Assembly: GCA_934725305.1 (NCBI GenBank) | Contig: CAKVBA010000028.1 | Coordinates: 1-34,679, forward strand | Source: an uncultured Parabacteroides sp. | GTDB taxonomy: Bacteria > Bacteroidota > Bacteroidia > Bacteroidales > Tannerellaceae | Length of the DNA: 34,679 nt | Reading direction: 5' to 3' | Part shown: positions 25,959 through 34,650 of the stretch, piece by piece | Position numbering within the stretch: position 1 is the first letter of the stretch | Layout: each line of letters opens with the position of its first letter | Made by a program: the position numbers and the translations under genes | The notes under the pieces: model-generated | Seen by the model: the letters and a program-made list of their open reading frames with translations, nothing else | Database searches by the model: none | What the model was told of the DNA's origin: nothing

Positions 25959-25994
25959 AAGGGGCTGTATCATTTGGGTGCAGCCCCTTTTTTG
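25959..25994 (+). terminator. Terminator of the EF-G paralog
   Basis: AAGGGGCTG (25959-25967) pairs with CAGCCCCTT (25981-25989), followed by a run of T. It starts 28 bases past the stop. Confidence 0.85.
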
Positions 25995-26068
25995 GTGAAC
26001 CATATCCATATAGCCATATTCATATACAGCGTGTGCAATTAGGGTTCATGCGATAGTGTTTCCATATT

Positions 26069-26209
26069 ATGTTACTTGCCAAGAGTTGTGATGTCTTCCA
26101 TATAAATAATCTTGTCACCCCATCCTTTGCCAAAGATACTTGGAGAGGTTTTGGGCAGATTGCAATGGCTGCGTTGAAGGCCTATTTATCATCCATAAAA
26201 ATACAATAA
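26069..26209 (+). other. Short open frame beside repeat copy B
   Basis: An ATG-started frame of 46 codons. Its end (AKDTWRGFGQIAMAALKAYL then SSIKIQ) looks protein-like, and its last four codons and stop lie in the direct repeat at 26195-26209. The minus strand is also open over the same DNA, ending GWGDKIIYMEDITTLGK-stop. The corresponding side of copy A (reverse complement of 9243-9345) is similar at the DNA level and ends ...LFGQRQSNDNALEAHR-stop in the matching frame. It could be a decayed gene end or part of a longer repeat. No function is claimed. Confidence 0.25.
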
Positions 26210-26536
26210 GTCAACAGGCAGGCAAGAGACTGCTAATCCGGTCAAAATGGAGTAAGCTATTTCCGGAAATTGGGTAACTACTCCGTTCCGACGGAGTAGT
26301 TATTCCGTCTGAACGGAGTGCCTACCCATTTTCAAAAAAGTCTATACCCTTTTTTGAAAAAGTCTATACCCTTTTTCCAAAAACTCTATAGACTATTGAA
26401 AGATAGTCTATAACCCCTTTTTTAGAGTGTTTGGGCCGAGACAGATTTGTCTGTCAAGTCCGGCGAAGTTGCTCGTTGTTTCTGCCGGATCCGTTACCGC
26501 TTTTAGTAAATAATAACCCGGATAAAAATACAATAA
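26195..26536 (-). repeat. 342-bp dispersed repeat, copy B (inverted relative to copy A)
   Basis: It is homologous over its whole length to 8900-9242 on the other strand. It is bordered by a perfect 15-bp direct repeat ATAAAAATACAATAA at 26195-26209 and 26522-26536. Inside are AAAGTCTATACCC-type 22-bp modules (about 26302-26395), a perfect 10-bp hairpin (AACTACTCCG 26276-26285, CGGAGTAGTT 26292-26301) and the conserved GGGCCGAGACAGATTTGTC segment. No gene is credible inside. It lies in the 1.1-kb convergent gap 25931-27042, which holds no recognised gene. Confidence 0.75.
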
Positions 26537-26555
26537 CTATCTCTCGGCGCATATT

Positions 26556-26750
26556 TAACCCAAAACGGTCATTAGGCCGTTAAATGTATAATTTAAATAA
26601 CTGCTTGCAGTCTTTTGTTTTTTATAAGGCGTCTTTTGCTTGTTTTTAATTCGCAATAGCTCGCTATTACTCATTAAAAGACAAACAAAAATTCTCTCTT
26701 CTAAAAAGGCAAAATACAAGCAAGCCCTAATGACGACCGATTTGGGTTTA
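26556..26750. mobile_element. Foldback/MITE-like element, TAACCC family
   Basis: A 195-bp imperfect palindrome. The left end TAACCCAAAACGGTCATTAG (26556) and the right end CCTAATGACGACCGATTTGGGTTTA in two parts (CCTAATGACG at 26726, then ACCGATTTGGGTTTA) are inverse complements. The interior arms also pair over long stretches (GCTTG...TTTTTAAT...AATAGC against GCTATT...ATTAAAAGACAAAC...CAAGC), with the apex near 26650-26664. It has no room for a transposase, so any movement would need one in trans. No clear target duplication is visible. The ends match the 56-bp palindrome at 15062 and the half copy at 2798. Confidence 0.6.
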
Positions 26751-26831
26751 TTATCGATTAATCTGTTTGAGGAATTCGTATTGTCAAAGGGATTGACGAT
26801 TCCGCCAGGATGGACGAGTAAAGCTGTTTTT

Positions 26832-26896
26832 GGGAAAGGTCGGCATCTTTTTGGAAAAAGGGCGCACCCTTTTTGGAAAAAGGTCGGCATCTTTTT
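26832..26896 (+). repeat. Three 22-bp tandem modules
   Basis: Units start at 26832 (21 bases), 26853 and 26875 (22 each). Each has GGAAAAAGG, a seven-base core and CTTTTT. The cores are TCGGCAT, GCGCACC and TCGGCAT. The layout is that of the modules in copies A and B, but the cores differ. A short stretch of related TTAAAACG(G/C)C repeats follows to about 26955. Confidence 0.65.
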
Positions 26897-26996
26897 TTTA
26901 ACAGGGTTAAAACGGCCTTAAAACGCCGTTCAAACAGCGTTAAAAACAACGCTCGAATAGCATCAAAAAGAGCGGTAAAGACTTCGTTGAAAATGA

Positions 26997-27021
26997 GGCA
27001 TCAAAATGTCATTTTGACGCC
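26997..27021 (-). terminator. Hairpin after metY
   Basis: GGCATCAAAATG (26997-27008) pairs with CATTTTGACGCC (27010-27021) around one base, with one mismatch, 22 bases past the metY stop on the minus strand. Only a weak T-rich tail follows. Confidence 0.45.
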
Positions 27022-27042
27022 CACCTTTCACATACATTCTAC

Positions 27043-28323
27043 TTATTGAGCCAACGCCTGCTGCAAATCAGCTATGATATCGTCAGCATTTTCGATACCC
27101 ACAGAGAGACGGATCAAATCCGGAGCTACGCCGGCTTCTATCAGCTGCTCTTCACTCAACTGACGATGAGTGTGACTGGCCGGATGCAACACACACGTAC
27201 GTGCATCAGCCACATGCGTTACGATAGCGACCAACTTCAGATGATCCATAAAGCGAATGGCCACATCGCGACCGCCTTTCAAGCCGAAAGACAAAACGCC
27301 ACATGATCCATTGGGCAGATACTTCTGAGCCAGCTCATAATATTTATTGTCTTCGAGTCCCGGATAATTCACCCAAGCCACCTGATCACAATGCTGCAAC
27401 CACTTCGCAACTGCCAAGGCATTCTTGCAGTGCTGTGGCACACGCAGATGAAGTGTCTCCAATCCCAAGTTTAGCAAGAAAGCATTCTGCGGAGATTGAA
27501 CGGCTCCCAAATCGCGCATCAGCTGACTGGTTGCCTTGGTGATAAAAGCCATCTTTCCAAAGGTTTTGCTATAGGTCAATCCATGATATGAGGGATCGGG
27601 CTCGCACAGGCCGGGGAATTTATCGGCATAAGCCTCCCAATCGAAATTTCCACTATCTACAATGCAACCGCCCACGGCCGTAGCATGACCATCCATATAC
27701 TTAGAGGTAGAATGGGTAACGATATCTGCGCCCCACTCAAACGGACGACAGTTGATGGGTGTTGCAAATGTGTTGTCAACAATCAAGGGCACACCGTGAC
27801 GATGAGCGATGCGGGCAAACTTCTCAACATCCAGCACCATCACGCCGGGGTTCGAGATCATCTCGCCAAACATTAGCTTCGTGTTCGGACGAAAGGCCTT
27901 ACCAATCTCCTCTTCACTGGCATCCTGATCGATAAAGGTGCATTCAATACCCAATTTCTTCAAGGTTACTGCCAACAGATTGTAGGTTCCACCATAAATA
28001 TTGGTTGCACTGACGATATGGTCGCCCGCTTCACAGATGTTGAAACAGGCAAAGAAGTTCGCCGCCTGACCCGAAGAGGTCAACATGGCGCCTACGCCAC
28101 CTTCCAATGCTGCAATCTTTGCAGCCACCGCGTCATTGGTCGGATTCTGCAGACGTGTGTAGAAATAGCCCGTTGCTTCCAGATCGAACAACTTGGCCAT
28201 CTCTTCGCTAGAGTCGTACTTAAAGGTTGTACTCTGATAAATGGGAAGTACACGCGGTTCACCATTCTTGGGTTGCCATCCTGCCTGTACACAAAGTGTT
28301 TCCTGTTTCAATCGCTTTTCCAT
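27043..28323 (-). CDS. metY: O-acetylhomoserine sulfhydrylase MetY
   Basis: A 426-residue PLP enzyme of the Cys/Met metabolism family. The PLP lysine is Lys208 in THSTSKYMDGH. YTRLQNPTND near residue 55 and the phosphate-binding SSGQAAN near 83 are typical. The length, longer than the roughly 390 residues of cystathionine lyases, and the insert favour O-acetylhomoserine sulfhydrylase, which makes homocysteine (or methionine with methanethiol) from O-acetylhomoserine. A TTG lies four codons upstream, but the ATG at 28323 (MEKRLKQETL) is the natural start. TACTTTTG at 28363 fits it. Confidence 0.92.
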   Translation of the reverse strand: MEKRLKQETLCVQAGWQPKNGEPRVLPIYQSTTFKYDSSEEMAKLFDLEATGYFYTRLQNPTNDAVAAKIAALEGGVGAMLTSSGQAANFFACFNICEAGDHIVSATNIYGGTYNLLAVTLKKLGIECTFIDQDASEEEIGKAFRPNTKLMFGEMISNPGVMVLDVEKFARIAHRHGVPLIVDNTFATPINCRPFEWGADIVTHSTSKYMDGHATAVGGCIVDSGNFDWEAYADKFPGLCEPDPSYHGLTYSKTFGKMAFITKATSQLMRDLGAVQSPQNAFLLNLGLETLHLRVPQHCKNALAVAKWLQHCDQVAWVNYPGLEDNKYYELAQKYLPNGSCGVLSFGLKGGRDVAIRFMDHLKLVAIVTHVADARTCVLHPASHTHRQLSEEQLIEAGVAPDLIRLSVGIENADDIIADLQQALAQ

Positions 28324-28362
28324 GCTTAACTTCAATTATTATGTTTTGCGTTATAATGGTCA

Positions 28363-28370
28363 CAAAAGTA
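28363..28370 (-). promoter_or_regulatory. -7 element of metY
   Basis: TACTTTTG on the minus strand matches TAnnTTTG, 39 bases before the ATG, in the 70-base gap after the MATE gene. metY may thus be transcribed alone. Confidence 0.45.
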
Positions 28371-28393
28371 GATAAAAAACGTGCATATTGTAT

Positions 28394-29722
28394 CTACAGT
28401 ATTTTCTTCTGCAAGATTCTGAACCAGATAAAGGCCACAATACCTTTCATCATGCTCGATAAGCTGACAGCCCACCATACACCAGCCACGCCCAGACCTA
28501 AAGCCGTCAGTCCGATTGCCATCGGCACACGCAATGTATTAAAGGTGATGCTGATAACAGCAGGCGGAATGGTTCGTCCGGTTCCATAGAACAATCCCTG
28601 CATCGTGATCTCGAGCATCATGAGCATCATAGAATAGCCATCAATCCGAAGGAAAAGGCCTCCGGCCTCATAGGCTTCACGCTCGGGCACAATCAAAGAG
28701 AACACGTCACTGCCGAAGAAGACAAACAGACAGGTACAGAAGAGTCCGAACACGGTGGTCATCTTCAAGGTTGTGTGATAGGCACTGACCATACGTTCCT
28801 TACAACGAGCCGCATAGTTCTGAGCCGTAAAGGCACTCAATGCCGTGCTGAAGCCCTGCGATGTATTCCAGGCAATCGCCTCCACCTGTCCGCCGGCCGT
28901 CAATGTCATCAAGCCGATGTGTCCGCCATAGGTGGATGCCGTACGCGCCAAAAACAGATTAATAATGGCAAAGAAGGTATTCAACAAAGCCACAGGCAAT
29001 CCTAATTGGAAAATACGCTTTGCATAAAGAGCTTTCAGCTTGACAAAGAAGGTGAAACCGCCAAAGAGCATACTTCGCTTTTTCAGCTGATAGACAAAGA
29101 GCACGATAACCGTGGCCTCGGACAGCCAGGTTGCCATAGCCGCTCCGGCTGTACCCCAGCCAAATACCAGGATAAAGAGAGGATCCAGGATCATATTCAT
29201 CAACAATCCGCCTCCACTGATGTAGAAGGGAATCTTACTCAGCCCGGCCGCGTTATGGATACCCGTAAAGGCGGCAGCCAAGAAGACAAAAGGGAATGCA
29301 GTCGAAACAATCCGCAGATATTCGACTGCATTATGAGAAATGGGATCAGACAATTTATAGAGAGAGATAATCGGACCCGCAAACACAAACAACAACAAGC
29401 CCCAACAGATGGAGATAATCAGGGCGATTGTCAGGTTGTGCGAGGCAAAACAACGGGCATCATCCACATTCTTGGCGCCGATACTCTGACCGACACTTAC
29501 CTCCGAACCTACTTTGTTCAACAATGAAATGGAGTTGGTCATCCACGTTAAAATACCAACAGCTCCAATGGCAGCCACAGCTTCGCTGCCCAAACGTCCC
29601 ACCCAGGCCATATCCGTAAGACTATAGGCCATTTGGATAAAGGAAGTTCCCATTATCGGCAGTGCCAAGTTAAACAGCTGTCGAGTAATGGGACCTTCCG
29701 TCAGATTCTTTGCTCCTTGCAT
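28394..29722 (-). CDS. MATE-family efflux transporter
   Basis: A 442-residue inner-membrane exporter with about 12 hydrophobic segments in two halves. The N-terminal LFNLALPIMGTSFIQMAYSL and ...DMAWVGRLGSEAVAAIGAVG are the classic MATE signature. Such proteins expel drugs or metabolites in exchange for Na+ or H+; the substrate cannot be predicted. The gene starts 47 bases after glutamine synthetase III ends, with no obvious terminator between, so read-through from there is possible. Confidence 0.9.
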   Translation of the reverse strand: MQGAKNLTEGPITRQLFNLALPIMGTSFIQMAYSLTDMAWVGRLGSEAVAAIGAVGILTWMTNSISLLNKVGSEVSVGQSIGAKNVDDARCFASHNLTIALIISICWGLLLFVFAGPIISLYKLSDPISHNAVEYLRIVSTAFPFVFLAAAFTGIHNAAGLSKIPFYISGGGLLMNMILDPLFILVFGWGTAGAAMATWLSEATVIVLFVYQLKKRSMLFGGFTFFVKLKALYAKRIFQLGLPVALLNTFFAIINLFLARTASTYGGHIGLMTLTAGGQVEAIAWNTSQGFSTALSAFTAQNYAARCKERMVSAYHTTLKMTTVFGLFCTCLFVFFGSDVFSLIVPEREAYEAGGLFLRIDGYSMMLMMLEITMQGLFYGTGRTIPPAVISITFNTLRVPMAIGLTALGLGVAGVWWAVSLSSMMKGIVAFIWFRILQKKIL

Positions 29723-29769
29723 TCCTCTTATCTCTTCTTATTATATAGCATTTATTCTATTCAAACCGC

Positions 29770-31959
29770 TTAGCGGATAAACAACAATTCTCTGTATTTA
29801 GGCAATGGCCACATCTTGTTGTCAACAATCAGTTCAAGGTCGTCGATATGCTTACGGATCTCATCCAGATAAGGTGCCACCTTGTCGTGATAAGCGATAG
29901 CCTGACCTCTCAGGTCGGTGATGCGACTTACCTTCTTGCGAGCTTCGGCCATCTCGTCGGTCAAACGTGTCACAGCATTGACATGCTTAGAGATGTGGCG
30001 GACCAAACGGCGAGGTTCGGCAGACAGATCGTCGTATTCAGCCTGTTCATAGACATCCTTTAATTTGGTGATATTGCTCAACAATAGTGATTGATAATGC
30101 AATACCACCGGAATGATATGGTTCATGGAAAGGTCGGCCAACACACGAGATTCGATCTGCACCTTCTTGATATAAACCTCTCTCTTCACGTCGTTACGAG
30201 CCTGCAACTCCTTACTGTTGAGCACACCGGTCTCTTCGAACATACGAACCACTTCCGGATCCATATAGGCATCATACTGCAAAGGTACACTTGTTTCGCA
30301 ATCCAAACCACGGCGAGCGGCCTCTTCTCTCCAGGCATCTCCATAACCATTACCATCGAAACGGATGGGTTTAGACTCTTTGATATATCGCTTCAGCACT
30401 TCGAAGATAGCAGCCTCTTTGCTCTTTCCTTCCAAACGCAGAGTCTCTACATCCAGCTTGAACTGACGCAACTGATAAGCCATCGCTGTATTCAAAGCCA
30501 GCATAGCCGATCCGCAGTTGGCAGATGAACCCAATGCACGGAACTCAAAACGGTTACCGGTAAAGGCAAAAGGTGAAGTTCGGTTACGGTCGGTATTATC
30601 GAGCAGCAATTCCGGAATCTGTCCGAAACCTAAGTGCAGACGCTTCTTATCATCCACCTCAATAGCATCCTCGATAGAGCTACTTTCAAATCGGTCCAGG
30701 ATTTCAGAGATCTGTGAACCCAAGAAAGATGAGATGATTGCAGGAGGCGCTTCATTCGCACCCAGACGATGTTCGTTGGTAGCCGAAGCGACACTTGCCT
30801 TCAGCAATGAGCTGTATTTATACACTGCCATCAAGGAGTTGACCACGAAGGTGATAAAGCGCAGGTTGTCCTCTCGGTTCTTACCTGGTGAGAACAGATT
30901 GATGCCTGTGTCTGTGCCCATAGACCAGTTACAGTGCTTACCCGAACCATTCACACCCTTGAAGGGCTTTTCGTGCAGCAACACATGGAAGTTGTGACGA
31001 CGTGACACACGTCTCATCACCGAGATCAACAACTGGTTGTGGTCGTTGGCCAAGTTACACTCTTCATAGATTGGAGCCAGCTCAAACTGGTTGGGAGCCA
31101 CCTCGTTATGACGGGTCTTAACCGGAATGCCCAACTTATAGCATTCGACTTCAAGATCCTTCATAAACTCCTGCACACGTGAAGGAATAGCACCAAAGTA
31201 ATGGTCGTCGAGCTGCTGGTTCTTGGCACTCTCGTGTCCCAGCAAAGTACGTTCGGTCAATGACAGGTCGGGACGGGCATTATACAGTTCCTCATCCACT
31301 AGGAAGTATTCTTGCTCCCAACCCAAATAGGTAATGATCTTCTTTACATTACTATTGAAATAATGGCACACCTCTTTGGCGGCGTTGTTCAGCACTTCGA
31401 TAGAGCGGATCAACGGAGTCTTGTAGTCAAGTGCCTCTCCTGTATAAGCAATAAAGACGGTCGGGATACACAATGTGTCATCAACGATAAAAGCCGGTGA
31501 TGACGGATCCCAGGCCGAATAACCACGCGCTTCAAATGTATTACGCAACCCGCCGTTCGGGAAACTGGAGGCATCCGGCTCCTGCTGAGCCAGGATTTTA
31601 CCGCTGAATTCCTCGATCATGCCGCCGTTGCCATCGTGCTCAACAAACGCATCATGTTTCTCGGCAGTTCCGTCGGTCAACGGTTGGAACCAGTGAGTAT
31701 AATGCGTCACACCTTTTTCCAATGCCCACATACGCATACCGGCCGCCACATGGTTCGCCACTTCGCGATCGATAGATATGCCATTGTCGATGGCATAGGT
31801 CAATGACTGGTAGGTCTCTTTGGAAAGGTATTTCTGCATCGCTTTCCGGTTGAATACATTTTCTCCATAGTATTCAGATACTTTCTGTTTGGGGATAATA
31901 GCCTCCACCACTTTGCGGTTGGATGCTTTCTCCACTGCATTAAAGCGCATGATTGTCAT
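29770..31959 (-). CDS. glnN: Glutamine synthetase type III
   Basis: A GSIII enzyme of 729 residues with the start at 31959, the length known for Bacteroides GSIII. A second ATG three codons later (31950) is also possible. It makes glutamine from glutamate, ammonia and ATP. Visible motifs are FKGVNGSGKHCNWSMGT near residue 330, the GSIII signature NRTSPFAFTGNRFEFRALGS near 455, and LGANEAPPAIISSFLG. The C-terminal third is helical (RRLVRHISKHVNAVTRLTDE). It is a dodecamer unlike types I and II in sequence. The 313-base gap upstream (31960-32272) carries its -7 element and otherwise shows nothing I recognise. Confidence 0.95.
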   Translation of the reverse strand: MTIMRFNAVEKASNRKVVEAIIPKQKVSEYYGENVFNRKAMQKYLSKETYQSLTYAIDNGISIDREVANHVAAGMRMWALEKGVTHYTHWFQPLTDGTAEKHDAFVEHDGNGGMIEEFSGKILAQQEPDASSFPNGGLRNTFEARGYSAWDPSSPAFIVDDTLCIPTVFIAYTGEALDYKTPLIRSIEVLNNAAKEVCHYFNSNVKKIITYLGWEQEYFLVDEELYNARPDLSLTERTLLGHESAKNQQLDDHYFGAIPSRVQEFMKDLEVECYKLGIPVKTRHNEVAPNQFELAPIYEECNLANDHNQLLISVMRRVSRRHNFHVLLHEKPFKGVNGSGKHCNWSMGTDTGINLFSPGKNREDNLRFITFVVNSLMAVYKYSSLLKASVASATNEHRLGANEAPPAIISSFLGSQISEILDRFESSSIEDAIEVDDKKRLHLGFGQIPELLLDNTDRNRTSPFAFTGNRFEFRALGSSANCGSAMLALNTAMAYQLRQFKLDVETLRLEGKSKEAAIFEVLKRYIKESKPIRFDGNGYGDAWREEAARRGLDCETSVPLQYDAYMDPEVVRMFEETGVLNSKELQARNDVKREVYIKKVQIESRVLADLSMNHIIPVVLHYQSLLLSNITKLKDVYEQAEYDDLSAEPRRLVRHISKHVNAVTRLTDEMAEARKKVSRITDLRGQAIAYHDKVAPYLDEIRKHIDDLELIVDNKMWPLPKYRELLFIR

Positions 31960-31988
31960 AGTGCTGACTAATTTAAAGTTATACGCAG

Positions 31989-31996
31989 CAAATATA
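31989..31996 (-). promoter_or_regulatory. -7 element of glutamine synthetase III
   Basis: TATATTTG on the minus strand, 30 bases before the start at 31959. No convincing -33 element is visible, so the promoter may need an activator. Confidence 0.45.
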
Positions 31997-32272
31997 AACA
32001 AATTTCTTTTCGATGTTTATCGGAACAATTTTATTTCTAAAGCAAGTATGCAAAGTTTCCAACAAAGTAACAAATCGTCACAAAAACAACGCCCCGATAT
32101 CGAAATCGGACCGACTTCAGAAGGATTATCGGGACAAGATCCGAGGAAACCGTGTTTTCTGTCAAAACCTCAGGATCTCAACAGCGACTCTTATCGATCG
32201 CTTTTCTTCCGGCTCTTTTCCTGCCACAAAGCGTAAAAACCCATTTTTAATTATCTTTACCGAAAAAAGACG

Positions 32273-33379
32273 ATGCCGACCTTTTTCATTCTTTTATTCG
32301 TCCTCTATATAGGAGGAAACTGCTATATCAATCTCCGAGGCTGGCAAGCAGTGACGTTGCTGCCTTTAGGAGCCAAAGTGTTGTTGTCTCTATTGCAGTG
32401 GGGAGCTGTTTCTCTTTTATTCATCTCCTTTTGGGGATGGCATCAAGAGATGTCTGTTCTCGGAATGCGGATGATCCAACTGGTTGGAACGGGCTGGTTG
32501 GCATTCACTCTCTACATGGTGATGCTGTTGATGGTGTTCGACCTGCTGAGAGTTATAAACATTATTATCCCCTGCCGGTTCTTCGTCTCTCTCGCATTAG
32601 TTATTAGCCTGTTAGCTTATGGATATTATCACTACTGCCATCCCGACATAAAAGTTATCAACATGGTTATTAACAAGCCTGTCTCTATGCAATCAACCCG
32701 TCCGATGCGAATAATGGCAATCAGCGATGTGCACTTAGGATATGGCACTCACAAAAAGCAGCTGCAACATTATGTCGAAGCAATCAATCAACAACAGCCC
32801 GATCTCATTGTCATTGCCGGTGACCTGATTGACAACAATATCATTCCTGTAGAAACGGCTCACATGGAAGAGGAACTTAATCAACTGAAAGCTCCTTGCG
32901 GCATCTACATGGTTCCGGGAAACCATGAATATATCAGTGGACTTTACAAGTGTGCCAACTTCCTAAGACAGACTAAGGTTTGTCTGCTGAGAGACTCGGT
33001 AGTATCTCTTCCCAACGGATTGCAGCTGATTGGACGAGATGACCGATCTAACCGGAATCGGGAATCTCTCGCTACACTGATGCAACAGGTTGACGACCGT
33101 CGCCCCACACTGCTGTTGGACCATCAGCCCTACCAGCTGGAAGAAACGGTTAATAACCGGATAGACCTGCAGTTCAGTGGTCATACGCACCACGGACAAA
33201 TTTGGCCTCTGAATCTTATCACCGACCAACTCTTTACGCTCAGTTATGGCTACCGGCAAATGAAGCAGAGTCATATCTATGTTTCATCGGGGCTTTCTCT
33301 GTGGGGTCCGCCTTTCCGCATCGGCACAGACAGCGAAATGGTCTTGTTTCAAATCACCTTTAATCCGACAAGCAAATGA
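32273..33379 (+). CDS. Membrane-anchored metallophosphoesterase, first of a tandem pair
   Basis: A 368-residue protein. About four hydrophobic segments fill the first 125 residues, followed by a calcineurin-like domain. The metal ligands appear in order: MAISDVHLGYG, VIAGDLIDNN, VPGNHEYI, LDHQP and FSGHTHHGQIWP. The layout matches the YkuE/YaeI-type phosphoesterases, some of which act on lipid-linked phosphates; the substrate here is unknown. A weak -7 (TATCTTTA, 32252) lies upstream. The stop overlaps the start of the next gene by four bases (ATGA), so the two are translated together. Confidence 0.88.
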   Translation: MPTFFILLFVLYIGGNCYINLRGWQAVTLLPLGAKVLLSLLQWGAVSLLFISFWGWHQEMSVLGMRMIQLVGTGWLAFTLYMVMLLMVFDLLRVINIIIPCRFFVSLALVISLLAYGYYHYCHPDIKVINMVINKPVSMQSTRPMRIMAISDVHLGYGTHKKQLQHYVEAINQQQPDLIVIAGDLIDNNIIPVETAHMEEELNQLKAPCGIYMVPGNHEYISGLYKCANFLRQTKVCLLRDSVVSLPNGLQLIGRDDRSNRNRESLATLMQQVDDRRPTLLLDHQPYQLEETVNNRIDLQFSGHTHHGQIWPLNLITDQLFTLSYGYRQMKQSHIYVSSGLSLWGPPFRIGTDSEMVLFQITFNPTSK

Positions 33380-34512
33380 GAGTCTTTATCCAATCCATCG
33401 TAGCTCAACTGCTACTCAATCCCTATATCTTCTGGCGAGGACGGCAGGCTTTACCGGACAAAAAGTGTTGGCGGTTGCCTTACACATGGTTGTTTGTAGC
33501 CGAGATCACACTCTACCTGTTTGGTTTCTTCTTCCGCAAAGAGCTGCCCGACGATGTGATGATCTCAATCATGTCAATCTGTAACAGCTGGTATATTGCC
33601 TCTATCTACATCACTCTTCTGTTGATAAGCCTCGAGATTATCCAACTGAGCAACCGTTGTTTCCATTGGTATCCGGCTTGGATTGGCAAGCATTGGCGAC
33701 AGACGAAACTAACGCTCTTTCTGCTGACCTGCATCGGTATCCCGTTATTGATGATACAGGCTTACCGCACCGTGATGAATCCTCAGGTGACGCATGTACA
33801 TATCACATTGCCCAAAGAGGCCGGCGATCATCGGGACAGTCTGACCATCGCCATGATGAGCGACCTGCATATCGGTGAGGTGATAGGGAAAGAGATGGTA
33901 CAAAAATATGTGGCTCTCAGCAATGCTCAGCATCCCGACTTAGTGGTGTTGGTCGGTGATATTATGGATTACGAATCCCGCTTTGCCGAAAAGGCTCGGA
34001 TTGAAGAGGATCTGAAACGGCTGCAAGCGCCTTTAGGTGTCTATATGGTTTATGGCAATCATGAATATCGAGCGAACCGGCATGCCAAATATCGCTGGTT
34101 GCAGAAGACAGGTGGCACTCTGTTGATCGATTCGGTGGCGATGCCTGATTCCTCTTTCTATCTGGTCGGGCGGGACGACTTTATCAACAAGAAGCGATTG
34201 ACATTGCAACAGCTGATGCATGGGTTGGACAAGAGCAAACCAGTCATTGTATTGGACCATCAACCCTGTTCGCTGACCGAGATGGTGATGAATCATGTGG
34301 ATTTGGGTCTGCATGGACACACCCACAACGGTCAGATCTGGCCCTATTCTCTGCTACTCAAACTGATATTTGAAACGCCTTATGGATTGGGCACAAAGGG
34401 ACCGATGCACTATTATGTATCGTCGGGTATCGGCGTTGCCGGCATGCCTTATCGGGTCGGCACGGTTTCTGAGCTGGTTGTCTTGCATATATGTTATAGT
34501 AAGCCCCTCTGA
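33376..34512 (+). CDS. Membrane-anchored metallophosphoesterase, second of a tandem pair
   Basis: A 378-residue paralog of the preceding protein with the same design: hydrophobic segments at about 48-65, 72-95 and 113-132, then a calcineurin-like domain with MMSDLHIGEV, VLVGDIMDYE, VYGNHEYR, LDHQP and HGHTHNGQIWP. All metal ligands are present. The start ATG overlaps the previous stop (33376-33379). The phosphoesterase halves are much more alike than the membrane parts, which fits an old tandem duplication with divergence of the anchors. Substrate unknown; a shared or hetero-oligomeric role is possible but only inferred. A terminator lies at 34606. Confidence 0.88.
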   Translation: MRVFIQSIVAQLLLNPYIFWRGRQALPDKKCWRLPYTWLFVAEITLYLFGFFFRKELPDDVMISIMSICNSWYIASIYITLLLISLEIIQLSNRCFHWYPAWIGKHWRQTKLTLFLLTCIGIPLLMIQAYRTVMNPQVTHVHITLPKEAGDHRDSLTIAMMSDLHIGEVIGKEMVQKYVALSNAQHPDLVVLVGDIMDYESRFAEKARIEEDLKRLQAPLGVYMVYGNHEYRANRHAKYRWLQKTGGTLLIDSVAMPDSSFYLVGRDDFINKKRLTLQQLMHGLDKSKPVIVLDHQPCSLTEMVMNHVDLGLHGHTHNGQIWPYSLLLKLIFETPYGLGTKGPMHYYVSSGIGVAGMPYRVGTVSELVVLHICYSKPL

Positions 34513-34549
34513 AACTACTCGATAAGTATCCTCTCTCCCTGCTTACCAA

Positions 34550-34595
34550 GCAGGCCTTCGACTACTTAGTAAGCAGGTCTTCGACTACTTAGTAA
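34550..34595 (+). repeat. Two 23-bp tandem units after the phosphoesterase pair
   Basis: GCAGG(C/T)CTTCGACTACTTAGTAA occurs at 34550-34572 and 34573-34595 with one base difference, and GCAGA starts a third. Just upstream, CCTGCTT ACC AAGCAGG (about 34538-34554) is a small hairpin overlapping the first unit. Confidence 0.75.
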
Positions 34596-34605
34596 GCAGA
34601 CCAAT

Positions 34606-34650
34606 GAGGGTGTATCAAATTGAGAAATATTTGATTTGCCCTCTTTTTTA
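34606..34650 (+). terminator. Terminator after the phosphoesterase pair
   Basis: GAGGG (34606-34610) and ATCAAAT (34614-34620) pair with ATTTGAT (34629-34635) and CCCTC (34639-34643), followed by TTTTTT. The 23-bp tandem repeat lies between the gene and this stem. Confidence 0.7.

Noticed and set aside
26832..26896. CRISPR array
   Set aside because: The repeats abut without unique spacers, the count is low, and no cas gene is present.
26555..26949. Several frames of 60-110 codons over the foldback element and the 22-bp modules
   Set aside because: The 22-bp period shifts the frame each unit, giving low-complexity peptides (FPKRCRPFPK and the like). This is repeat DNA, not coding.
31960..32272. 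Possible leader RNA or riboswitch upstream of glutamine synthetase III or the phosphoesterase pair
   Set aside because: Apart from the -7 element and some short GATATCG-type symmetry, I see no conserved structure I can name.
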